Positions 1 through 10,576 of a stretch of DNA of 23,848 bases are shown piece after piece (the first letter of the stretch is position 1; each line of letters opens with the position of its first letter). Source of the stretch: Suillus spraguei (Eukaryota; Basidiomycota; Agaricomycetes; Boletales; Suillaceae); assembly GCA_016800925.1 (NCBI GenBank), contig JABCPU010000850.1, positions 1 through 23,848 of the forward strand. Reading direction: 5' to 3'. Made by a program: the position numbers and the translations under genes. The notes under the pieces were generated by a model. The model saw only the letters and a list, made by a program, of their open reading frames with translations. It searched no databases and was not told the origin of the DNA.

Positions 1-1862
1 TTAATTCATTTGTGGGTTGTGACAATTATTCTTTTGTTTCCCTTCTCTATTGTGGGTAAATTATACCGGGCCAGCCCCCCAAAGCACAAGCTTACTTAAG
101 CATTGTGGAGTCTGATTAGTACTTACATACCCATAACGAAGATGTGGACAGCAGAAGCTTTCACTCGAGGTTGTTTGTGACTAAGTCTCTGTCCTGAAAA
201 CTTTCTGCCTACTGTTCCTACTACTATGCCTATCCCGTCATTGGCGGTCCAAAGCCACCAATGCAACCAATAAAGTTAACTCGAATTTCAATGTGTGCTA
301 GACAACTTGAAAACTGATTCCCGTCAACACTGGTGACCATAATCTGGTACCTAAATTGGCTCCTTGTTATACTCAATCTAGAAAGGTTGCACACATGTAA
401 CGGTATGTTATAGCTCATTGACGTCATCCTGCAAGAACTCAGAACAATGCGATTCCGAATGACTCCAGTCTACATAGAATCTAACTCTTGTCTCAACCAC
501 TTCCACTCGGAACCCCCTGCTACTTGCAGAACCATGCCTTAGCATCAACCACATGAGTCTGTGTGGGAAATTAGCATGGAGTTGACACAAGTTACGCGCA
601 GAAAGATGACTTTTACAGGCACTGGGGGGCCTTAGACTAAACCCAGAGAGCATCATCAGTAAATTGATGATTCCTTGATATTGTAACTGTGAGAACTATA
701 GAGAAATAGAAATATGATTCTGCGCCTGCTAAATAATACCATATATACTGCAAGAAGTTTGAGTTGTAGATATATAGCCATCAATACCTGTAAATAGAGA
801 GCAACATGAGCGATCCACGATGATGTTATCACATTCCTTCATTGCAGCAGATGAGGGGTGATAGCTCACTTTTGCCATATTTATATGTTGATTTACGACC
901 TTATCCAAGACATTCTCATGCGAAGGAGCTTTGGCACTGCTCAACATATGTATAATGCCATTAAAATCCACCACAAAGTCATGACATGGTGCCATCGCAA
1001 CACGCTGTAAAGATACAACCTAGCTTGGGCTGTAGATAAACCACTGCCTAAACTAGTATGTTAGTCTTGCACTCCATCTAGTCTGCTTCACTTGTAAGAA
1101 CAAGAGTGTTCGACCCTAAAGGGGGATGCCTATTTAGTATGGTCAAGTTCGAGTCTAACTTATTTGCGAAACAAGCATCTGAGTCAGCAGTAAGTTGCTG
1201 CGGTCAGTGATGATACCGCCGGAACTAGCGTTGTGCGCTGCGGTGCTACTGTCATCGAGATAAGGTCAGTAACAGTTGCGTCTAGCGAGCAATGTCGAGT
1301 GGTGGTCTCAGCGGTAGCGGTATGGTTGCGAGTGGTGCAAAGAAACAGTAAAGAAGTCCGCGGTACTTTCAGCGGTAAAGTAGCGGAGCGTGAGAAGTTC
1401 AGTCAAAAGTAACAATCAAAAGTCCAGCAGTAACAGAGAACGAGCGATAAGGGAACTTTGAAGACTACGTCCACTACTGGGTTGATCCAGTGCTAGACAA
1501 TAATCCTGACCTATAGTATGTGCGATGGTGTAAAATCAGGTGCTCTATCGTGTGGGGTTTGCGGTGCTTATATCCTAATTCATATGTACTTGGAATACTC
1601 TAGGTGAGCTCAGCACTTAATTCACAACTTTTGTAAATTGTATTAGCAACATAGAATCTTAGTTGACCCATCCTGAAGTATACTACCCTCATCACCTACT
1701 GAGATCTCAAACAAAGATCTACTTCAAATTTCATCAAAATATATATATGGAACTGTGCATTATGTTGGGGGAAACTCATATGCAACATAGATAAGGATTC
1801 TGTGCAGAATTGCATGTGCTAGAGTCAATGTGTGGACTCTTGGGACACATGGACTCATGGGA
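1..1862. other. Stretch without a recognised gene
   Basis: I see no supported gene here. Short open frames exist on the minus strand, for instance 729-995 (88 codons), but none shows a motif or a clear exon structure that I recognise. Around 1190-1400 the sequence repeatedly uses a gcggt word, such as gcggtgctact and gcggtacttt, which gives a loosely repetitive patch. It could be the edge of an old mobile element, but no ends or target duplications are visible. Confidence 0.5.
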
Positions 1863-2751
1863 CTATCTAGTAGGGGGGATGTTCTCTTCATCCTCATCAT
1901 CAGGCTGTGCTCGTACTTTCCTCTTGCCTTTAGCTTTCCTTCTCCCTTTCACAAGTTCTGCTTTCATATACATTTTAGAGACACAACTCTGAAAAGTATA
2001 TGCAGCGCCCTCTGGCATCCCAACTTTCTCCTCATAGAATCTGACACCGAAATGAGCTGCAGTTGGTAGATATAGTAGACCATGATCCTTCAGTTTATCA
2101 GCATATTGAGGGAAGTTCATGGCAGGGTAGCATGAGTGAACATTCACGAGAACATCCTTGATATGCTGTGGCGGCTCCTTGTCAGACTCTTCATCGCTCT
2201 CCATGTAGAGCGCAAACATTCTCTTGAGTGGTTGAAGAGCCATATGGCCTTTTCTCTGTTCTCCAGCAAGCATTCCATGGAGATGTCATTGGAAGAGGGT
2301 GATAGGTGGATATGATTATGAATGATAGGTGATATGAGTTTGGTGGGCACCCTCTGGAGTGGTGACATCACAGTTTGCTCCTTACGTGTCCTCCAAACTT
2401 CATCAAAGTGGGGCGTACTAGGTGGAGTGATGCAGGTGTTGTCTGGATCTCCAGTTTCAAGCTGTATCTGTGAACATCATATCGTATCCTTGTAGCAATT
2501 TGGTATCACATACCAGATATATAGCCCACTCCTGCAGGTCCTGGGTACACAGCAGATAATGGGGAGCATTTGGTTGCAATAAATTAACCTAATAGAATGT
2601 GTCCTCTCAAAGTTTATGGTCAGAGCAGTGTAGCTTACTCTTGACTTTCTCCAACTCCCTCGTATATGGCACAATCAATAATGAACTTTGCTGAGAAGAC
2701 ATGACCAAATTTCGCTTGGTTTGCTTCAAGTCTTTAACCTGAAAGAAGTTA
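1863..2751 (-). pseudogene. 3' part of a split hypothetical gene
   Basis: Function unknown. Several minus-strand exons can be read. One around 2740-2610 contains REL-E-K-KSKLHCSDH. One around 2585-2500 contains LLCTQDLQEWAIYL. One from about 2467 runs into a final frame ending at 1863. The last frame (1863-2273) carries FPQYADKLKDHGLLYLPTAA and ends in a basic then acidic tail, KGKRK followed by DDEDEEN, resembling a nuclear protein. The frame upstream of about 2278 continues only after a one-base shift, so this copy appears broken there. The family reminds me of multicopy hypothetical proteins of Agaricomycetes, from memory only. Its 5' part lies beyond the LTR insertion at 4567-5228. Confidence 0.45.
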
Positions 2752-2756
2752 CTTAC

Positions 2757-4561
2757 TGTTACAGCCATGCCAAACTGGAGGCTGCTAATGTTACGACTGG
2801 GATGGCATCACCAGCGACAGTGAAAAGACACAGCCGGTCTGCTGGGAAGTTCTACAATGTCCAGAAGAGGACAAGGTGAAAGTACAAGGAACGCGTTCTG
2901 AGTATGATCAAGGGTTCGGCCTCAAAGACAAGTCTAAGAGGTTCTACGAGAATAGAGACTAAGGCTAAGGAGTGCTTAGACTTAGAGACGATTCAAGACG
3001 ACTTAGGTTGGAGACCTAAGCGAAGGAGATTCCAGGTAAAACCCAGTAAGATTAAAGTAAAGAATCTACTACAAGTACAACGTGCTTAAATAGACCAATA
3101 TGTGCGCACGGACCAAGAAAGACGAGAATGTAAGTGCGTATCCAAATAAGGAAGGCAACTATAGTACAGATGCATTGAGCATATGAGTCGGAGTCATGTG
3201 ACATGATATACAAGTAAGAAAACAAGGAGAGAATGAATAGGGGCACGTATGACTGTAACAGCTAAGAAGTTCCAGCTTGGCATGGGGGTGTACTGGAGGG
3301 TCAGAAATAATTCAAGGGGGCTTGGCCTCAGCTCGTGTGCTGTGCCCCTTATACGAGTATGTGCCCCTAATTTCATATGAAGTCCAAGGGGGAGTTCCGG
3401 TGAAGTCTGGAGGGGAACTCTGGAGGAACTCTAGGACTAGACTGCTCAGAAGAGCACCAACGGACTACCGGAGGAGCGTGGGAAACATGCCAGAACTATT
3501 TCTGGAGGAACAGGGAATAAGGGTAAGACTACTGGGACAAGTCCCAAGTAGAATGGAACAGAGGACCGACTGCTGGACAAAGTCCAGGGCAGGAACGAAG
3601 CTCCAGAGGGAAAGATGATCCACAGGAGGTAAAGGATAGGATAGGATATGACTAGAGGACCAGAGGTCTGGAGATAGGAGGTCTGGAGGATGAGGAGTAG
3701 AGGAGCAGAGGAGTGAGGAGTGGAGGAGTGAAGCTCCGTGGATCAAGGGGGAAGTATTGCCCTACTGTAGAGGAATAGGTCTGGAGATTATATAATGAGA
3801 GTATAGACTACTACGGATGAAGTCTGGAGTAGAAACAGACAGAGGAAGACTACCATAGGTAGAGCCAGAGGAGCACAGGGTCAGAGACAGGAGTCGGATG
3901 AAGTCCAGAAATCATAATATAACAAAGGATCAAATGTCTGGCCTAGGGAATACTCCCATAGGCCTGAACCGAAGGCTTACAAGGGCCAGAACCCAAGTGC
4001 GAGAATGGAATAGAGTTATATTGACATGAGAAGTATAGGAAGCAGAAGGAAACAATCAACAAGAAATATTCAGACTGAGGTCTGCTAGAGTACAAGTCCG
4101 AGTTTATATACTGTAGGTAGCATAATGGAAGATCAGTAAGCATAGTCTAATGCTATGTATGAACCATGCGGAAACATATTGCTAAGTACAATGGAACATA
4201 ACTAAATGGGCTTGGAGATGAGATATCTACGGAATATATTATCAAGATGGAGACAGAGGTAACTGAGAGCCGGAGACAAGGGACATACCCTAAATGGGGT
4301 AATGTGTGTGGCACAGGAATATGTCCGGAGATGAATGCAGGGAGATCTGGGATCCGGATAGAACATGGATGAGGATCAGATGTGGTCGGGATGTCCTGGA
4401 TATCAGAGGAGGGAAAGTCCGGACATAGTGGTGGGTGAGACTGTGCTCAGAGTGGACTGGGATGTGTGTAGGGTGAGCAGGCTGGCTGCAGATGTCCGGA
4501 GGTATGGAGATATGAATGGGAGATCATAGTGGAGATAGGGTCTGAGATCTAGTATATGACA
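2757..4561. mobile_element. Outer solo-LTR-like element with CTTAC target duplication
   Basis: The element starts with TGTTACAG at 2757, ends with TATATGACA at 4561 and is flanked on both sides by CTTAC (2752-2756 and 4562-4566). TG...CA ends with a 5-bp duplication are the signature of LTR retroelements. Subtracting the nested element and one copy of its duplication leaves about 1.33 kb without a recognisable pol frame, so this is a long solo LTR or a non-autonomous element. The plus strand from about 3290 to 4560 is strongly purine-rich, with a gaggag/tctggag vocabulary. It sits in the minus-strand hypothetical gene, and the duplicated CTTAC is, on that strand, GTAAG, a 5' splice-site sequence. 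Confidence 0.65.
2789..3260. mobile_element. Nested solo LTR, 472 bp, GCTAA target duplication
   Basis: The segment begins TGTTACGACTGGG and ends GACTGTAACA, giving perfect terminal TGTTAC...GTAACA inverted hexamers. It is flanked by identical GCTAA pentamers (2784-2788 and 3261-3265). Size, termini and a 5-bp target duplication fit a solo LTR left by recombination between the two LTRs of an element. No internal region or second LTR is seen. It landed in the loop of an inverted repeat of the outer element: ccatgccaaactgga at 2765-2779 pairs with tccagcttggcatgg at 3271-3285, with 14 of 15 matching. Confidence 0.8.
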
Positions 4562-4566
4562 CTTAC

Positions 4567-5228
4567 TCATCATGTCGCACCACTCAGTGGAAGCATCAAA
4601 AACATGCAGTATTGACAATTTCAATGGCAACCCTCTTCTTTTTCCTGCCAGAGCTCTGTTCTGCCCTAGCAGCTTTGAAGGCGCTATCAATGTCAAGTGA
4701 GGTTAAAAGCTGATGGGGTAGGTTGATGTGGCGGGCAGTAGACAGGCACCAGCCTAAGTGCTGGTATGACTTTGGTACATCCATCATAGCCCTGATGGCG
4801 TCAAATATGTCCAGGCAGCAGTCTGACTTGGAGTAAGATTGATCCACATAGGTAGCCATTTGATTGATGTCCATGGTATGGAGAGGAACTCTAAATTTGA
4901 CTGGCATGACATGAGTATCCCATCACACCTGAGTTGGATGTACTTCACTGACTCTTTTCAAGCTGAGTATGGTGCTGTTGTGTGGTAGTAGACACCTCTT
5001 CATTCATTCCTTTGGAAAAATGCCGAACTCTGTGCATGCGGTTGTTGACCCCTTCTTCATTGGCATTTGGTAGTTCCGAATGAAGACTGAGGAGAAAGGC
5101 TGCAGTTTGTGCATGGGTGCGCTGACAAGCAGATGAGTTGACCATTCTGAGGGTAGTGAAACTAGTAAGAGGTAAAAGCATGTACACAGGGCTAACTGAA
5201 TATGTGTCAACAACCAGAACATATCCAA
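4567..5228 (-). pseudogene. 5' part of a split hypothetical gene
   Basis: Function unknown. The best frame (4596-4907, minus) reads from MPVKFRVPLHTMDINQMATY through YQHLGWCLSTARHINLPHQL to a basic stretch, SSGRKKKRVAIEIVNT. An upstream exon around 4945-5187 holds QTAAFLLSLHSELPNA. The basic SGRKKKR stretch suggests nuclear localisation. The frame then shifts by one base in a T5 run near 4605 and continues as DASTEWCDMM up to a GTAAG donor at 4566-4562. That donor is one copy of the target duplication of the LTR insertion, and the rest of the gene lies at 1863-2751. I could not join all exons in frame, so I treat the locus as broken. Confidence 0.4.
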
Positions 5229-5448
5229 GTTATCAATGACGAGTTTTAGAAAAGCTGATAATACTTACTGCACTATTTGACCATATGAGGACCTTCAATG
5301 GAGAAAGAATACTGGGAAATCCTAATTACAGCTCTTTGCATAAAGGATGGCAGTGGCGTCATTTTTTCGTTCAATTAGGAAACATTAGACTTAGTGAAAT
5401 TTTGCTCATGTAGCCTTACTATACTATCATCATTATCATCTCTGCAAC

Positions 5449-5914
5449 ATGGGATTTCACAAGATCAGTCGCGATGTGAAACTTGCAGCAATCCCACTCC
5501 ATGAACAAGACCTTCTAAGCCTCCGCAATATCCTAGATTCCTGTGGATTTTCCAAGCACACCTGGTTTTGGATTTTGAAGCTCTGGCATGAAACTGGCGA
5601 CATCATGAACCATTGACCTACATTACATGGTCGTCTGCATGCTCTTGATCATGAAGATATTGATTGTCTGCTTTGTCTCATAAGGCAAAATCCTGACTAT
5701 TTTTTGGACGAACTCATGCACCTCCTTGCAACAAATCAATTCATATCTGTACATTTCACAACAATCTTTTGTGAGCTCAAACGTGCTAATGTGAGCTACA
5801 AAAAACTCTAAGCGCATTGCCAAGGAACGCAATGAAACTCTGCGTGCTGAGTTTATTACACGCATGGCTCAGTATGATACACAGGAGTTAGGATTCATTG
5901 ATGAGACATCAAAG
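5449..5914 (+). pseudogene. Truncated Tc1/mariner (IS630-type) transposase relic
   Basis: From ATG at 5449 the frame reads a helix-turn-helix N-terminus (SRDVKLAAI, then LLSLRNILDSCGFS, then LWHETGDI). It meets a TGA at 5614-5616, then resumes with DCLLCLIRQNPDYFLDELM and FISVHFTTIFCELKRANVS. A one-base shift near 5812 leads to RIAKERNETLRAEFI and finally GFIDETSK. The FIDE motif contains the expected first catalytic Asp (codon 5900-5902) of the DDE/D domain. A complete protein of this family is about 350 residues. Here roughly 155 are present and everything after the first catalytic Asp is gone. The similarity ends abruptly at about 5914, where the GGTGGGCC array region begins. Confidence 0.75.
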
Positions 5915-5919
5915 CACAT

Positions 5920-6410
5920 ATTACAGTGAACTATCTCCGTATTATACGAGTGAACGGACGTGCATAATATCCCGTATGATACGGGCCAGCGGACCATGGG
6001 CCCATGGTAGAAATATCCTCGTTGATGACGGATGGGCCGGGAGGAATATTATTCCCGATGACAGCGGGTGGGCCCATGCAAGGAATATGTAGAGTAGATG
6101 AGTGGGCCGATGTACATGAATATCCGGTAGACGGATGGGCCAAGGTAGTTGGATATCATGTAGATGGGTGTATCAAGGTAGATGTGTATCAAATAGACAG
6201 GTATGTGAAGGGTACTTGTTATCACATACACGGGTGGGCCCAGACACATATTAAATTAGACGGGTATTAGACGGGTGAGCCGAGAGTGTTATATAAATAT
6301 TTATTAGACGGGTGGGCCGAGGGTGTTGTACAGTATATTATATTAGACGGGTGGGCCGAGGGTGGTATAAAATATAGACGGGTGGGCCCATGTGTATGAT
6401 AATGGTAGAC
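5920..6410 (+). repeat. Degenerate GACGGGTGGGCC array (left outer array)
   Basis: Units are built on tagacgggtgggccgagggtg with variable AT-rich spacers. Good copies lie at about 6274, 6311, 6350 and 6381 (spacings 37, 39 and 31 bp), and more degenerate ones go back to about 6020. The outer side holds two perfect palindromes: CCCGTAT-G-ATACGGG at 5971-5985 and a 16-bp palindrome centred on GGGCCC at 5993-6008. The consensus is the reverse complement of the array at 23550-23848, so the two form facing outer borders. Confidence 0.8.
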
Positions 6411-6480
6411 ATGACGGAGCTGAGGGAGTTGCATATCATCTGAATCAGAGGAGGTAATAAATCACAGTTACTGAGTTCCC

Positions 6481-6952
6481 GGAGCAGCAGGTGCTGTCTT
6501 GACATGGCCTTTTGTGACGCTTAGGTTGTCTTGTAGAATGTGGAAACTGGGGTGCGAGGCTTGTGTTGCCCTACAAGACACCCAGCTCCGACCCCCGAAA
6601 ATCAGATGAAGCATACCAAGTTCCGAGTTCCAAGACCCGGGTCTCGACACATAATTCAGTCAATAAGAGACACCCAGTTCCGACCCCCGAAATTTGAGTG
6701 AAGCATACCAAGTTCCAGGAGCAGCAAGTGATGTCTTGAAATGGCCTTTATGGCGCTTAGGTTATCTTGTAGAATGTGGAAAGCGGGGTGCGAGGCTTGT
6801 GTTGCCCTACAAGACACCCAGTTCTGACCCCCGAAAATCAGATGAAGCATACCAAGTTCCGAGTTCCGAGACCCGGGTCTCGACACATAATTCAGTCAAT
6901 ACGAGACACCCAGTTCCGACCCCCGAAATTTGAGTGAAGCATACCAAGTTCC
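6481..6952. repeat. Tandem duplication of a 237-bp unit
   Basis: Two adjacent copies, 6481-6717 and 6718-6952, share the order ggagcagca, cttgtagaatgtggaaa, gttgccctacaagacaccca, gaagcataccaagttccgag and cataattcagtcaata. They differ by scattered substitutions. Each copy carries gacccgggtctc; in the second copy this sits in a perfect 14-bp palindrome, gagacccgggtctc. The gttccgag/cccgaa vocabulary resembles the 78-bp satellite, so this may be a diverged relative. No gene is seen. Confidence 0.8.
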
Positions 6953-7165
6953 GGAGTTCCGAACCCGGGTCTGGACAAATGAATATCAGATATCCAGCAC
7001 ACTTCCAATCATCTGGTATTTCATTGAGCAATGGATGATAATACAGCTTTGAAAGCCAACATCATCCAAGGTTCCCTTATCTGATCCTCGCTATCTCCAC
7101 CCCTTTAACACCAAAGTCTGGACATCCAGCATTCAGCGTCTGATTTCCCAATATCAACTTGCAAC

Positions 7166-8472
7166 ATGAACACTTCTTCCATGTCCACTTGTGACATAAA
7201 AATCTGGCGCACTTGGGCCCTGGCCATCACTCATGAAGCAGGGGCATATACCGAACAAAAATTCAATGCAGAGAAGACTGGAGGAGAACCGGTTATACCT
7301 TCTCCGAACCTGGACACTGATCTGGTGATGGCGTGCGATCGCTTGGCTGATGTACTCATAAAGGCATATAAAAATCCCAGTGGGTCTTCCTGCAGATGTT
7401 GAAAATGTGTTTGATCATTCAAATTCCTTCATGATAGTTAAGATACAGATTGATATTGCAAGATATAGCAAATTGATATCCCCAAAGAACACTGGGCATA
7501 ATGAGGAGAAAGAGGAGAAGTTGCTTGAGAGGTGTCCTCCTGGCCATGAGGGCACAAAGGTGGTGGACAAACCTGCCACAATTATCGATGTTTCCGGTAC
7601 CATCATCGCATGGTACCTTCCGGACGCCCTGACCGAGACCACCCAGGTGCGTAATGTGTAGATTGTTACTCAATGGATATTGAATATCAAATGGTACCTA
7701 CAGAAGGAAATCAGGGCGGCCACCGATTTGCTGGGTCCAAGCCTCGAAAAAAGTGTAAAGGCTGATGGCAATTGGCGATATAATCAAGAATGGTTCAAAC
7801 AGGGCTCGGAAAATGTTGGGTCAACTCCCGGATGCATCAATTTATCTCCGGCATGGTTTCAACAGGGCCACGAGGTAGGATGTGATGAGATGGTGATTTC
7901 TGGAGTCAAACTCACCAATCCCATAGAATCTGTCAGATCCGGAGGTATCCGCATCATTGAAGGGACCCTCCTCCGAGAATATCCTGAAAGCTATTGCAAG
8001 GCCGGCAGCCATCGCATCGGCGGCACTCAGGGTCATGCATCCTCAGCAGTATTTTGCAGGGTTACGAGCCTTGTCACACCTCGGAGATAAGGCAGTGAGC
8101 AAGGAACTGCCACAGATGCCAGAGACCCTGCAGTACTGGGCATCCGTGTTTAACAGCCTCTCCATCATTTCCAATCGGGAAACCCCCAATCATCGAGACC
8201 ATTTATCGATTCCTGAATGCTTCGATATTCTCACCACCGTGGGGAACTATTCTAATGCTCAGATGAGTATGCCAAGCCTTCAGCTGGAATTCAGGTATGA
8301 TTCCGGCTGTATGATTGCATTTTCGGGAAGAATTGTGAGACATGGTGTTGATGGAGGGGAAGGGGATCGGATTGCTTGGGCATGGTATATGAGGGATTCT
8401 GTGCACATTTATGCCGGGGTTCCCTCATGTGGATGGGCTATGGTCGAAGGCCACATACTAAGCACGGTGTGA
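7166..8472 (+). CDS. TET/JBP family 2-oxoglutarate/Fe(II) dioxygenase
   Basis: Members of this family oxidise 5-methylcytosine (JBP: thymine) in DNA, using Fe(II) and 2-oxoglutarate, in the nucleus. Exons joined by clean introns are: one ending 7646, 7704-7874 and 7927-8472, with introns of 57 and 52 bp, both in phase 0. The first carries RCPPGHEGT and AWYLPDALTETTQ. The second ends with LSPAWFQQGHE. The third holds LRVMHP and the catalytic double-stranded beta-helix. Visible active-site residues are the iron-binding HxD (His codon 8191, Asp 8197, in TPNHRDHLS), the distal iron His (8341, in IVRHGV) and the 2-oxoglutarate Arg (8368, in GDRIAWAWYMRD). The catalytic exon shows no stop or frameshift. 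The N-terminus is uncertain: an open frame at 7166-7402 is a plausible first exon, but I found no in-frame junction to the next. Fungal TET/JBP genes are known to be linked to KDZ transposons, and one lies about 3 kb away here. Confidence 0.85.
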
Positions 8473-8559
8473 AAGATCAAAGAAGTTGACAGAGTTGTGA
8501 CCCATGTTAGTAGCAACACACGAATACCATGTACCAATTAGAGCATCAACAGTTCTGGA

Positions 8560-10545
8560 ACTCAAGTCGGAAGTCGAGTTCCATGAATTGAGTCCCTAAC
8601 TCTGTGTATCTCGGGACTCGGGACTCGATCCTCGAAATTAGGGACTCAATGATCGATAGTCCGAATTCAGGCTTCACGCTCGGGACTCAGGAAAGTGTGA
8701 GGCAACAGACTTTGATCCACACATTGTGACTGCCGAACACCGAACACCGGCAGCCGGCACTCGGGACTCAGGACTGACACCAATGTGAAAAATATGAATT
8801 CACATATAGTGAGTGCCAAATCCCAAACTCAGGCAGCCGGAGCTCGGGACTCGGGACTCAGAACAATGTGAAAGATGTGAATTCACATATCATAAATGAC
8901 GAACTCCAAATCCCGGCAGCCGGGACTCGGGACTCGGGACTCAGAATAATGTGCAAGTCATTGATCCACACATGTTGAGGGCCGAACTCCGAGCCCGGCA
9001 GCCAGCGGTCGGACTTGGGACTCAGAAGAACGAGAAAGATATTGATTCCTACATGTAAAGTGCCAACGCCGAATGCCGAACCCTGTGAAAGATACTGATT
9101 CCCACATATCAAGTGGCGAACCCGGAACCCTGGCAGCCGGAACTCGGGACTCGGGACACACAACATTGTGAATGATATTGATGCACACATGTTAAGTGCC
9201 GAACGCAGACTGCCGAGCCCCGGCACCCGGAACTCGGCACTCAGCACTCACAACAATCCACACATGTTGAGTGCCGAACCCCGAACTCCGGCAGCCGGAA
9301 CTCGGGACTCACAACATTGTGAAAGATAGTGATTCCCATATGTAAAGTGCCTAACCCCGAACCCCGGCAGCCGGAACTCGGGACTCGGGACACACAACAT
9401 TGTGAATGATATTGATGCACACATGTTAAGTCCCGAACGCCGACTGCCGAGGTCCGGCACCCGGAACTCGGCACTCGGCACTCAGAATAATCCACACATG
9501 TTGAGTGCCGAACCCCGAACTCCGGCAGCCGGAACTCGGGACACACAACATTGTGAATGATATTGATGCACACATGTTAAGTCCCGAACGCCGACTGCCG
9601 AGGTCCGGCACCCGGAACTCGGCACTCGGCACTCAGAATAATCCACACATGTTGAGTGCCGAACCCCGAACTCCGGCAGCCGGAACTCGGGACTCACAAC
9701 ATTGTGAATGATATTGATGCACACATGTTAAGTGCCGAACGCCGACTGCCGAGCCCCGGCACCCGGAACTCGGCACTCGGCACTCAGAATAATCCACATA
9801 TGTTGAGTGCCGAACCCGAACTCCGGCAGCCGGAACTCGGGACTCACAACATTGTGAAAGATAGTGATTCCCATATGTAAAGTGCCTAACCCCGAACCCC
9901 GGCAGCCGGAACTCGGGACTCGGGACACACAACATTGTGAATGATATTGATGCACACATGTTAAGTCCCGAACGCCGACTGCCGAGCCCCGGGACCCGGA
10001 ACTCGGCACTCGGCACTCAGAATAATCCACACATGTTGGGTGCCGAACCCCGAACTCCGGCAGCCGGGACTCGGGACTCGGGACTCACAACATTGTGAAT
10101 GATATGGATGCACACATGTGAAGTGCCGAACGCCGACTGCCGAGGCCCAGGACCCGGAACTCGGCACTCGGCACTCAGAATAATGTGAAAGTTATTGATC
10201 CACATATGTTGACTGCCGAACCCCGCACTGTCGCACAGATATCTATTTTGTCTCGACCCTTGATTGCTGAACCCCAAACCATGAAAACCGGTAGTCCACA
10301 ATTGTGGGGTTCGGGGTTCGGTACCTAAGATTCGTGACTCGCCACTCAGAAATATGTGAGGCAATCTTGCCATTTGGAAGTCGAGTCCCATGAATTAAGT
10401 CCCAAACTCTAAGTACCATTGCACTCAGGCATTCGCCACTCAGCATTTGGGATTTAGGACTCTACACCCGGATCTTGACATCCAGTCCTCAAAATCCGGA
10501 ACAAAATATTCGGGAGTCAAGACAATCATTTGGACGGAATAAAAT
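8560..10545 (+). repeat. Left CpG-rich satellite, ~78-bp monomers in higher-order arrangement
   Basis: Each monomer has an AT-richer half (gtgaatgatattgatgcaca, then catgttaagtg) and a CpG-dense half (ccgaaccccgaactccggca, then ccggaactcgggactcggga). Marker gatattgatg occurs at 9174, 9408, 9559, 9710 and 9943. The spacings 234, 151, 151 and 233 show trimeric and dimeric higher-order units. Within the GC half, heptamers actcggg or cactcgg repeat two to four times, and TCCGGC-A-GCCGGA is a perfect short hairpin. Both edges carry a related segment, aagtcgagtyccatgaattr (8571 and 10378). No gene is supported: the open frames through it follow from the repeat. Confidence 0.9.
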
Positions 10546-10576
10546 ATTTTACATCATGTATGAAATGAAGACCATT

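Noticed and set aside
1130..1180. tRNA-like word caagttcgagtctaac
   Set aside because: No acceptor, D-arm or anticodon arm could be folded around it.
3277..3618. 113-codon open frame in the purine-rich stretch
   Set aside because: It lies inside the LTR-like element, has low-complexity composition and shows no motif.
8690..10200. Telomere or subtelomere end
   Set aside because: The heptamer actcggg is not a known fungal telomere repeat, and genes continue on both sides.
8858..10391. Many minus-strand open frames of 68-129 codons with a GVRHSTCV-like motif
   Set aside because: They are translations of the CpG-rich satellite in several frames on both strands, and frames switch with every unit-length change.
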